Of a stretch of DNA of 64,000 nt, positions 8,516 through 20,500 are shown piece after piece. How positions within the stretch are numbered: the first letter of the stretch is position 1; each line of letters opens with the position of its first letter. Under the pieces are notes generated by a model. That model saw only the letters and a program-made list of their open reading frames with translations, did not search any database and was not told the DNA's origin. The position numbers and the translations under genes are program-made. This stretch comes from Ramlibacter tataouinensis (GTDB lineage: Bacteria > Pseudomonadota > Gammaproteobacteria > Burkholderiales > Burkholderiaceae_C): positions 2,046,001-2,110,000 of the forward strand of contig NZ_CP116009.1 in NCBI RefSeq assembly GCF_027941915.1. The letters run 5' to 3'.

Positions 8516-11500
8516 TCACTGCATCCGCTGGGCCACGGATTTGTCCCCGTGGCCGGCCAGCGCGCGTGCAAGCAAGGCGTCGGCGTTCTGACCGGAGCCC
8601 TGCTCGCGCACCTGGCGCAGCTGGTCGGCAAAGCTGGGCGCGCCCCGCTTGACCTGAATCTTGTCATGGCCCTCGGCCGACTTGCCGGTCTGGGAAATCC
8701 GGGTCGGCTCGCCCCGTTGCTCCGCCGCGTCACCGGCGTGCTCGGCTTGCGCGCGCGAAGGCCCGTCGACCGATGGCTCGCCGTCACCGTCGGCGCCGGC
8801 GCGCTGCTCGGCCCCGGCGGGATCCGCCGGCGCGCGCAGACCGGCGACCTCGGGATCGCCGATGGTGAGCGCGAACTCGCTGACCGCCTCCAGCCCCTGC
8901 TGGTCGCGGGCCACCACGCGGATGTCCAGCACGCCCCGGAAGTCCGGCGGCGGCGTGCCGCTCAGGCGGCCGGTGATGCCGTCGAACGCCATCCAGCCGG
9001 GCAGCGGGTCGCCGTTGCGCAGCGTCGCCTGCAGCCGCACCAGCGCGCGCGGGTTGGTGTGGGCGAAGGCGTCGCTCGGGATGTTGAACCCCAGGCCGCG
9101 CCCGACCTCCAGCCGCAGCTGGGAGATCGGCTGGTAGCGCACCAGCAGCTCCGAGCCGTCGCCCGGGCGCGCCAGCCCCAGCTGCGACGGCGTCAGCCGC
9201 AACACCGGGAAGCCACGATCGGTCGAATCGAGCGCGGGCGGCAGGCGGCCGATGTCCTCGCCCAGCACCGTGAAGGTGGTGCGCGCCTGCCGGCCGGCGT
9301 CGTCGCGGGCGGTGACCTCCACCTGCAGCGTGGACAGCGCCTGGCCGGCGGGCCGGCCGTTGAACAGGCCCGAGATGCCGTCGAACGCCAGCCAGGACGG
9401 CAGCGGCTGGCCATCGAGCAGCCGGGCCTCCAGCTTGACGATGGCCTTGCCGTCGGTGTGCACGAAGGCGTCGCGCGGCACCGGGTAGTTCAGGCCGCCG
9501 TGGGCGGCAACCAGATTGGGAATGCCGTTGAGCACCGCGAGCATCGCGCCGTCGGTCGTGGTCCCGCTGGCGCTGCCAATCCCAGCAGCGGCGCTGTCGC
9601 GCAGGGCGGGAAAGCCCTTGTCGAGGGACTCCAGGACGTCGGGGCGGATCCCCAGCTGCGCCACGTGCACCGGGGTGACGGGCTGCAGGGTGGCCGAGCC
9701 GTAGTGGCCGGGGGCCGCGCCAAGGTCGTTGAGGGGCGACAGGGACGGGAGGATGAAGGGTGAGGAGCCGAGGGTGGGGGAGGAGGGCGGCTGCGGGGCC
9801 TCGAGGCCTGGCAGGGATGGGGGGATCACCACGGGGGCGGTGGAAGCCCAGGGGGCAGTGAGGGATGCTGACGGGGTGGTCGCCTCGCGGACTTGTTCGG
9901 GGGGGGTGGTGTAGCTGTCGCCCACCGCCACCGGCGCGTCGTTGACCGGCGTCACCGTCAGGCTCACCGTCACCGTGTTGCCGTCCACCGTGCCGTCGTT
10001 GACCTTGTACGTGAAGCTGTCGCTGGTCGTCTCGCTGCCGTTGTGCGTGTAGCTGAAGCTGCCGTCCGCGTTCAGCGTCAGCGTCCTGTTCGCCGGCCCG
10101 CTCACCAGGAGCGCGCTCAGACCGTCGCCTTCGGCGTCCGTGTCGTTGGCCAGCACTCCCGTGCCCACCGCCACCGTCAGCGTCCCGCCTTCGGCCACCG
10201 TGTAGCTGTCGCCCACCGCCACCGGCGCGTCGTTGACCGGCGTCACCGTCAGGCTCACCGTCACCGTGTTGCCGTCCACCGTGCCGTCGTTGACCTTGTA
10301 CGTGAAGCTGTCGCTGGTCGTCTCGCTGCCGTTGTGCGTGTAGCTGAAGCTGCCGTCCGCGTTCAGCGTCAGCGTCCCGTTCGCCGGCCCGCTCACCAGG
10401 AGCGCGCTCAGACCGTCGCCTTCGGCGTCCGTGTCGTTGGCCAGCACTCCCGTGCCCACCGCCACCGTCAGCGTCCCGCCTTCGGCCACCGTGTAGCTGT
10501 CGCCCACCGCCACCGGCGCGTCGTTGACCGGCGTCACCGTCAGGCTCACCGTCACCGTGTTGCCGTCCACCGTGCCGTCGTTGACCTTGTACGTGAAGCT
10601 GTCGCTGGTCGTCTCGCTGCCGTTGTGCGTGTAGCTGAAGCTGCCGTCCGCGTTCAGCGTCAGCGTCCTGTTCGCCGGCCCGCTCACCAGGAGCGCGCTC
10701 AGACCGTCGCCTTCGGCGTCCGTGTCGTTGGCCAGCACTCCCGTGCCCACCGCCACCGTCAGCGTCCCGCCTTCGGCCACCGTGTAGCTGTCGCCCACCG
10801 CCACCGGCGCGTCGTTGACCGGCGTCACCGTCAGGCTCACCGTCACCGTGTTGCCGTCCACCGTGCCGTCGTTGACCTTGTACGTGAAGCTGTCGCTGGT
10901 CGTCTCGCTGCCGTTGTGCGTGTAGCTGAAGCTGCCGTCCGCGTTCAGCGTCAGCGTCCCGTTCGCCGGCCCGCTCACCAGGAGCGCGCTCAGACCGTCG
11001 CCTTCGGCGTCCGTGTCGTTGGCCAGCACTCCCGTGCCCACCGCCACCGTCAGCGTCCCGCCTTCGGCCACCGTGTAGCTGTCGCCCACCGCCACCGGCG
11101 CGTCGTTGACCGGCGTCACCGTCAGGCTCACCGTCACCGTGTTGCCGTCCACCGTGCCGTCGTTGACCTTGTACGTGAAGCTGTCGCTGGTCGTCTCGCT
11201 GCCGTTGTGCGTGTAGCTGAAGCTGCCGTCCGCGTTCAGCGTCAGCGTCCTGTTCGCCGGCCCGCTCACCAGGAGCGCGCTCAGACCGTCGCCTTCGGCG
11301 TCCGTGTCGTTGGCCAGCACTCCCGTGCCCACCGCCACCGTCAGCGTCCCGCCTTCGGCCACCGTGTAGCTGTCGCCCACCGCCACCGGCGCGTCGTTGA
11401 CCGGCGTCACCGTCAGGCTCACCGTCACCGTGTTGCCGTCCACCGTGCCGTCGTTGACCTTGTACGTGAAGCTGTCGCTGGTCGTCTCGCTGCCGTTGTG

Positions 11501-14500
11501 CGTGTAGCTGAAGCTGCCGTCCGCGTTCAGCGTCAGCGTCCCGTTCGCCGGCCCGCTCACCAGGAGCGCGCTCAGACCGTCGCCTTCGGCGTCCGTGTCG
11601 TTGGCCAGCACTCCCGTGCCCACCGCCACCGTCAGCGTCCCGCCTTCGGCCACCGTGTAGCTGTCGCCCACCGCCACCGGCGCGTCGTTGACCGGCGTCA
11701 CCGTCAGGCTCACCGTCACCGTGTTGCCGTCCACCGTGCCGTCGTTGACCTTGTACGTGAAGCTGTCGCTGGTCGTCTCGCTGCCGTTGTGCGTGTAGCT
11801 GAAGCTGCCGTCCGCGTTCAGCGTCAGCGTCCTGTTCGCCGGCCCGCTCACCAGGAGCGCGCTCAGACCGTCGCCTTCGGCGTCCGTGTCGTTGGCCAGC
11901 ACTCCCGTGCCCACCGCCACCGTCAGCGTCCCGCCTTCGGCCACCGTGTAGCTGTCGCCCACCGCCACCGGCGCGTCGTTGACCGGCGTCACCGTCAGGC
12001 TCACCGTCACCGTGTTGCCGTCCACCGTGCCGTCGTTGACCTTGTACGTGAAGCTGTCGCTGGTCGTCTCGCTGCCGTTGTGCGTGTAGCTGAAGCTGCC
12101 GTCCGCGTTCAGCGTCAGCGTCCCGTTCGCCGGCCCGCTCACCAGGAGCGCGCTCAGACCGTCGCCTTCGGCGTCCGTGTCGTTGGCCAGCACTCCCGTG
12201 CCCACCGCCACCGTCAGCGTCCCGCCTTCGGCCACCGTGTAGCTGTCGCCCACCGCCACCGGCGCGTCGTTGACCGGCGTCACCGTCAGGCTCACCGTCA
12301 CCGTGTTGCCGTCCACCGTGCCGTCGTTGACCTTGTACGTGAAGCTGTCGCTGGTCGTCTCGCTGCCGTTGTGCGTGTAGCTGAAGCTGCCGTCCGCGTT
12401 CAGCGTCAGCGTCCCGTTCGCCGGCCCGCTCACCAGGAGCGCGCTCAGACCGTCGCCTTCGGCGTCCGTGTCGTTGGCCAGCACTCCCGTGCCCACCGCC
12501 ACCGTCAGCGTCCCGCCTTCGGCCACCGTGTAGCTGTCGCCCACCGCCACCGGCGCGTCGTTGACCGGCGTCACCGTCAGGCTCACCGTCACCGTGTTGC
12601 CGTCCACCGTGCCGTCGTTGACCTTGTACGTGAAGCTGTCGCTGGTCGTCTCGCTGCCGTTGTGCGTGTAGCTGAAGCTGCCGTCCGCGTTCAGCGTCAG
12701 CGTCCCGTTCGCCGGCCCGCTCACCAGGAGCGCGCTCAGACCGTCGCCTTCGGCGTCCGTGTCGTTGGCCAGCACTCCCGTGCCCACCGCCACCGTCAGC
12801 GTCCCGCCTTCGGCCACCGTGTAGCTGTCGCCCACCGCCACCGGCGCGTCGTTGACCGGCGTCACCGTCAGGCTCACCGTCACCGTGTTGCCGTCCACCG
12901 TGCCGTCGTTGACCTTGTACGTGAAGCTGTCGCTGGTCGTCTCGCTGCCGTTGTGCGTGTAGCTGAAGCTGCCGTCCGCGTTCAGCGTCAGCGTCCTGTT
13001 CGCCGGCCCGCTCACCAGGAGCGCGCTCAGACCGTCGCCTTCGGCGTCCGTGTCGTTGGCCAGCACTCCCGTGCCCACCGCCACCGTCAGCGTCCCGCCT
13101 TCGGCCACCGTGTAGCTGTCGCCCACCGCCACCGGCGCGTCGTTGACCGGCGTCACCGTCAGGCTCACCGTCACCGTGTTGCCGTCCACCGTGCCGTCGT
13201 TGACCTTGTACGTGAAGCTGTCGCTGGTCGTCTCGCTGCCGTTGTGCGTGTAGCTGAAGCTGCCGTCCGCGTTCAGCGTCAGCGTCCTGTTCGCCGGCCC
13301 GCTCACCAGGAGCGCGCTCAGACCGTCGCCTTCGGCGTCCGTGTCGTTGGCCAGCACTCCCGTGCCCACCGCCACCGTCAGCGTCCCGCCTTCGGCCACC
13401 GTGTAGCTGTCGCCCACCGCCACCGGCGCGTCGTTGACCGGCGTCACCGTCAGGCTCACCGTCACCGTGTTGCCGTCCACCGTGCCGTCGTTGACCTTGT
13501 ACGTGAAGCTGTCGCTGGTCGTCTCGCTGCCGTTGTGCGTGTAGCTGAAGCTGCCGTCCGCGTTCAGCGTCAGCGTCCTGTTCGCCGGCCCGCTCACCAG
13601 GAGCGCGCTCAGACCGTCGCCTTCGGCGTCCGTGTCGTTGGCCAGCACTCCCGTGCCCACCGCCACCGTCAGCGTCCCGCCTTCGGCCACCGTGTAGCTG
13701 TCGCCCACCGCCACCGGCGCGTCGTTGACCGGCGTCACCGTCAGGCTCACCGTCACCGTGTTGCCGTCCACCGTGCCGTCGTTGACCTTGTACGTGAAGC
13801 TGTCGCTGGTCGTCTCGCTGCCGTTGTGCGTGTAGCTGAAGCTGCCGTCCGCGTTCAGCGTCAGCGTCCCGTTCGCCGGCCCGCTCACCAGGAGCGCGCT
13901 CAGACCGTCGCCTTCGGCGTCCGTGTCGTTGGCCAGCACTCCCGTGCCCACCGCCACCGTCAGCGTCCCGCCTTCGGCCACCGTGTAGCTGTCGCCCACC
14001 GCCACCGGCGCGTCGTTGACCGGCGTCACCGTCAGGCTCACCGTCACCGTGTTGCCGTCCACCGTGCCGTCGTTGACCTTGTACGTGAAGCTGTCGCTGG
14101 TCGTCTCGCTGCCGTTGTGCGTGTAGCTGAAGCTGCCGTCCGCGTTCAGCGTCAGCGTCCCGTTCGCCGGCCCGCTCACCAGGAGCGCGCTCAGACCGTC
14201 GCCTTCGGCGTCCGTGTCGTTGGCCAGCACTCCCGTGCCCACCGCCACCGTCAGCGTCCCGCCTTCGGCCACCGTGTAGCTGTCGCCCACCGCCACCGGC
14301 GCGTCGTTGACCGGCGTCACCGTCAGGCTCACCGTCACCGTGTTGCCGTCCACCGTGCCGTCGTTGACCTTGTACGTGAAGCTGTCGCTGGTCGTCTCGC
14401 TGCCGTTGTGCGTGTAGCTGAAGCTGCCGTCCGCGTTCAGCGTCAGCGTCCTGTTCGCCGGCCCGCTCACCAGGAGCGCGCTCAGACCGTCGCCTTCGGC

Positions 14501-17500
14501 GTCCGTGTCGTTGGCCAGCACTCCCGTGCCCACCGCCACCGTCAGCGTCCCGCCTTCGGCCACCGTGTAGCTGTCGCCCACCGCCACCGGCGCGTCGTTG
14601 ACCGGCGTCACCGTCAGGCTCACCGTCACCGTGTTGCCGTCCACCGTGCCGTCGTTGACCTTGTACGTGAAGCTGTCGCTGGTCGTCTCGCTGCCGTTGT
14701 GCGTGTAGCTGAAGCTGCCGTCCGCGTTCAGCGTCAGCGTCCCGTTCGCCGGCCCGCTCACCAGGAGCGCGCTCAGACCGTCGCCTTCGGCGTCCGTGTC
14801 GTTGGCCAGCACTCCCGTGCCCACCGCCACCGTCAGCGTCCCGCCTTCGGCCACCGTGTAGCTGTCGCCCACCGCCACCGGCGCGTCGTTGACCGGCGTC
14901 ACCGTCAGGCTCACCGTCACCGTGTTGCCGTCCACCGTGCCGTCGTTGACCTTGTACGTGAAGCTGTCGCTGGTCGTCTCGCTGCCGTTGTGCGTGTAGC
15001 TGAAGCTGCCGTCCGCGTTCAGCGTCAGCGTCCTGTTCGCCGGCCCGCTCACCAGGAGCGCGCTCAGACCGTCGCCTTCGGCGTCCGTGTCGTTGGCCAG
15101 CACTCCCGTGCCCACCGCCACCGTCAGCGTCCCGCCTTCGGCCACCGTGTAGCTGTCGCCCACCGCCACCGGCGCGTCGTTGACCGGCGTCACCGTCAGG
15201 CTCACCGTCACCGTGTTGCCGTCCACCGTGCCGTCGTTGACCTTGTACGTGAAGCTGTCGCTGGTCGTCTCGCTGCCGTTGTGCGTGTAGCTGAAGCTGC
15301 CGTCCGCGTTCAGCGTCAGCGTCCTGTTCGCCGGCCCGCTCACCAGGAGCGCGCTCAGACCGTCGCCTTCGGCGTCCGTGTCGTTGGCCAGCACTCCCGT
15401 GCCCACCGCCACCGTCAGCGTCCCGCCTTCGGCCACCGTGTAGCTGTCGCCCACCGCCACCGGCGCGTCGTTGACCGGCGTCACCGTCAGGCTCACCGTC
15501 ACCGTGTTGCCGTCCACCGTGCCGTCGTTGACCTTGTACGTGAAGCTGTCGCTGGTCGTCTCGCTGCCGTTGTGCGTGTAGCTGAAGCTGCCGTCCGCGT
15601 TCAGCGTCAGCGTCCCGTTCGCCGGCCCGCTCACCAGGAGCGCGCTCAGACCGTCGCCTTCGGCGTCCGTGTCGTTGGCCAGCACTCCCGTGCCCACCGC
15701 CACCGTCAGCGTCCCGCCTTCGGCCACCGTGTAGCTGTCGCCCACCGCCACCGGCGCGTCGTTGACCGGCGTCACCGTCAGGCTCACCGTCACCGTGTTG
15801 CCGTCCACCGTGCCGTCGTTGACCTTGTACGTGAAGCTGTCGCTGGTCGTCTCGCTGCCGTTGTGCGTGTAGCTGAAGCTGCCGTCCGCGTTCAGCGTCA
15901 GCGTCCTGTTCGCCGGCCCGCTCACCAGGAGCGCGCTCAGACCGTCGCCTTCGGCGTCCGTGTCGTTGGCCAGCACTCCCGTGCCCACCGCCACCGTCAG
16001 CGTCCCGCCTTCGGCCACCGTGTAGCTGTCGCCCACCGCCACCGGCGCGTCGTTGACCGGCGTCACCGTCAGGCTCACCGTCACCGTGTTGCCGTCCACC
16101 GTGCCGTCGTTGACCTTGTACGTGAAGCTGTCGCTGGTCGTCTCGCTGCCGTTGTGCGTGTAGCTGAAGCTGCCGTCCGCGTTCAGCGTCAGCGTCCTGT
16201 TCGCCGGCCCGCTCACCAGGAGCGCGCTCAGACCGTCGCCTTCGGCGTCCGTGTCGTTGGCCAGCACTCCCGTGCCCACCGCCACCGTCAGCGTCCCGCC
16301 TTCGGCCACCGTGTAGCTGTCGCCCACCGCCACCGGCGCGTCGTTGACCGGCGTCACCGTCAGGCTCACCGTCACCGTGTTGCCGTCCACCGTGCCGTCG
16401 TTGACCTTGTACGTGAAGCTGTCGCTGGTCGTCTCGCTGCCGTTGTGCGTGTAGCTGAAGCTGCCGTCCGCGTTCAGCGTCAGCGTCCTGTTCGCCGGCC
16501 CGCTCACCAGGAGCGCGCTCAGACCGTCGCCTTCGGCGTCCGTGTCGTTGGCCAGCACTCCCGTGCCCACCGCCACCGTCAGCGTCCCGCCTTCGGCCAC
16601 CGTGTAGCTGTCGCCCACCGCCACCGGCGCGTCGTTGACCGGCGTCACCGTCAGGCTCACCGTCACCGTGTTGCCGTCCACCGTGCCGTCGTTGACCTTG
16701 TACGTGAAGCTGTCGCTGGTCGTCTCGCTGCCGTTGTGCGTGTAGCTGAAGCTGCCGTCCGCGTTCAGCGTCAGCGTCCTGTTCGCCGGCCCGCTCACCA
16801 GGAGCGCGCTCAGACCGTCGCCTTCGGCGTCCGTGTCGTTGGCCAGCACTCCCGTGCCCACCGCCACCGTCAGCGTCCCGCCTTCGGCCACCGTGTAGCT
16901 GTCGCCCACCGCCACCGGCGCGTCGTTGACCGGCGTCACCGTCAGGCTCACCGTCACCGTGTTGCCGTCCACCGTGCCGTCGTTGACCTTGTACGTGAAG
17001 CTGTCGCTGGTCGTCTCGCTGCCGTTGTGCGTGTAGCTGAAGCTGCCGTCCGCGTTCAGCGTCAGCGTCCCGTTCGCCGGCCCGCTCACCAGGAGCGCGC
17101 TCAGACCGTCGCCTTCGGCGTCCGTGTCGTTGGCCAGCACTCCCGTGCCCACCGCCACCGTCAGCGTCCCGCCTTCGGCCACCGTGTAGCTGTCGCCCAC
17201 CGCCACCGGCGCGTCGTTGACCGGCGTCACCGTCAGGCTCACCGTCACCGTGTTGCCGTCCACCGTGCCGTCGTTGACCTTGTACGTGAAGCTGTCGCTG
17301 GTCGTCTCGCTGCCGTTGTGCGTGTAGCTGAAGCTGCCGTCCGCGTTCAGCGTCAGCGTCCCGTTCGCCGGCCCGCTCACCAGGAGCGCGCTCAGACCGT
17401 CGCCTTCGGCGTCCGTGTCGTTGGCCAGCACTCCCGTGCCCACCGCCACCGTCAGCGTCCCGCCTTCGGCCACCGTGTAGCTGTCGCCCACCGCCACCGG

Positions 17501-20500
17501 CGCGTCGTTGACCGGCGTCACCGTCAGGCTCACCGTCACCGTGTTGCCGTCCACCGTGCCGTCGTTGACCTTGTACGTGAAGCTGTCGCTGGTCGTCTCG
17601 CTGCCGTTGTGCGTGTAGCTGAAGCTGCCGTCCGCGTTCAGCGTCAGCGTCCTGTTCGCCGGCCCGCTCACCAGGAGCGCGCTCAGACCGTCGCCTTCGG
17701 CGTCCGTGTCGTTGGCCAGCACTCCCGTGCCCACCGCCACCGTCAGCGTCCCGCCTTCGGCCACCGTGTAGCTGTCGCCCACCGCCACCGGCGCGTCGTT
17801 GACCGGCGTCACCGTCAGGCTCACCGTCACCGTGTTGCCGTCCACCGTGCCGTCGTTGACCTTGTACGTGAAGCTGTCGCTGGTCGTCTCGCTGCCGTTG
17901 TGCGTGTAGCTGAAGCTGCCGTCCGCGTTCAGCGTCAGCGTCCTGTTCGCCGGCCCGCTCACCAGGAGCGCGCTCAGACCGTCGCCTTCGGCGTCCGTGT
18001 CGTTGGCCAGCACTCCCGTGCCCACCGCCACCGTCAGCGTCCCGCCTTCGGCCACCGTGTAGCTGTCGCCCACCGCCACCGGCGCGTCGTTGACCGGCGT
18101 CACCGTCAGGCTCACCGTCACCGTGTTGCCGTCCACCGTGCCGTCGTTGACCTTGTACGTGAAGCTGTCGCTGGTCGTCTCGCTGCCGTTGTGCGTGTAG
18201 CTGAAGCTGCCGTCCGCGTTCAGCGTCAGCGTCCTGTTCGCCGGCCCGCTCACCAGGAGCGCGCTCAGACCGTCGCCTTCGGCGTCCGTGTCGTTGGCCA
18301 GCACTCCCGTGCCCACCGCCACCGTCAGCGTCCCGCCTTCGGCCACCGTGTAGCTGTCGCCCACCGCCACCGGCGCGTCGTTGACCGGCGTCACCGTCAG
18401 GCTCACCGTCACCGTGTTGCCGTCCACCGTGCCGTCGTTGACCTTGTACGTGAAGCTGTCGCTGGTCGTCTCGCTGCCGTTGTGCGTGTAGCTGAAGCTG
18501 CCGTCCGCGTTCAGCGTCAGCGTCCTGTTCGCCGGCCCGCTCACCAGGAGCGCGCTCAGACCGTCGCCTTCGGCGTCCGTGTCGTTGGCCAGCACTCCCG
18601 TGCCCACCGCCACCGTCAGCGTCCCGCCTTCGGCCACCGTGTAGCTGTCGCCCACCGCCACCGGCGCGTCGTTGACCGGCGTCACCGTCAGGCTCACCGT
18701 CACCGTGTTGCCGTCCACCGTGCCGTCGTTGACCTTGTACGTGAAGCTGTCGCTGGTCGTCTCGCTGCCGTTGTGCGTGTAGCTGAAGCTGCCGTCCGCG
18801 TTCAGCGTCAGCGTCCTGTTCGCCGGCCCGCTCACCAGGAGCGCGCTCAGACCGTCGCCTTCGGCGTCCGTGTCGTTGGCCAGCACTCCCGTGCCCACCG
18901 CCACCGTCAGCGTCCCGCCTTCGGCCACCGTGTAGCTGTCGCCCACCGCCACCGGCGCGTCGTTGACCGGCGTCACCGTCAGGCTCACCGTCACCGTGTT
19001 GCCGTCCACCGTGCCGTCGTTGACCTTGTACGTGAAGCTGTCGCTGGTCGTCTCGCTGCCGTTGTGCGTGTAGCTGAAGCTGCCGTCCGCGTTCAGCGTC
19101 AGCGTCCTGTTCGCCGGCCCGCTCACCAGGAGCGCGCTCAGACCGTCGCCTTCGGCGTCCGTGTCGTTGGCCAGCACTCCCGTGCCCACCGCCACCGTCA
19201 GCGTCCCGCCTTCGGCCACCGTGTAGCTGTCGCCCACCGCCACCGGCGCGTCGTTGACCGGCGTCACCGTCAGGCTCACCGTCACCGTGTTGCCGTCCAC
19301 CGTGCCGTCGTTGACCTTGTACGTGAAGCTGTCGCTGGTCGTCTCGCTGCCGTTGTGCGTGTAGCTGAAGCTGCCGTCCGCGTTCAGCGTCAGCGTCCCG
19401 TTCGCCGGCCCGCTCACCAGGAGCGCGCTCAGACCGTCGCCTTCGGCGTCCGTGTCGTTGGCCAGCACTCCCGTGCCCACCGCCACCGTCAGCGTCCCGC
19501 CTTCGGCCACCGTGTAGCTGTCGCCCACCGCCACCGGCGCGTCGTTGACCGGCGTCACCGTCAGGCTCACCGTCACCGTGTTGCCGTCCACCGTGCCGTC
19601 GTTGACCTTGTACGTGAAGCTGTCGCTGGTCGTCTCGCTGCCGTTGTGCGTGTAGCTGAAGCTGCCGTCCGCGTTCAGCGTCAGCGTCCCGTTCGCCGGC
19701 CCGCTCACCAGGAGCGCGCTCAGACCGTCGCCTTCGGCGTCCGTGTCGTTGGCCAGCACTCCCGTGCCCACCGCCACCGTCAGCGTCCCGCCTTCGGCCA
19801 CCGTGTAGCTGTCGCCCACCGCCACCGGCGCGTCGTTGACCGGCGTCACCGTCAGGCTCACCGTCACCGTGTTGCCGTCCACCGTGCCGTCGTTGACCTT
19901 GTACGTGAAGCTGTCGCTGGTCGTCTCGCTGCCGTTGTGCGTGTAGCTGAAGCTGCCGTCCGCGTTCAGCGTCAGCGTCCCGTTCGCCGGCCCGCTCACC
20001 AGGAGCGCGCTCAGACCGTCGCCTTCGGCGTCCGTGTCGTTGGCCAGCACTCCCGTGCCCACCGCCACCGTCAGCGTCCCGCCTTCGGCCACCGTGTAGC
20101 TGTCGCCCACCGCCACCGGCGCGTCGTTGACCGGCGTCACCGTCAGGCTCACCGTCACCGTGTTGCCGTCCACCGTGCCGTCGTTGACCTTGTACGTGAA
20201 GCTGTCGCTGGTCGTCTCGCTGCCGTTGTGCGTGTAGCTGAAGCTGCCGTCCGCGTTCAGCGTCAGCGTCCTGTTCGCCGGCCCGCTCACCAGGAGCGCG
20301 CTCAGACCGTCGCCTTCGGCGTCCGTGTCGTTGGCCAGCACTCCCGTGCCCACCGCCACCGTCAGCGTCCCGCCTTCGGCCACCGTGTAGCTGTCGCCCA
20401 CCGCCACCGGCGCGTCGTTGACCGGCGTCACCGTCAGGCTCACCGTCACCGTGTTGCCGTCCACCGTGCCGTCGTTGACCTTGTACGTGAAGCTGTCGCT

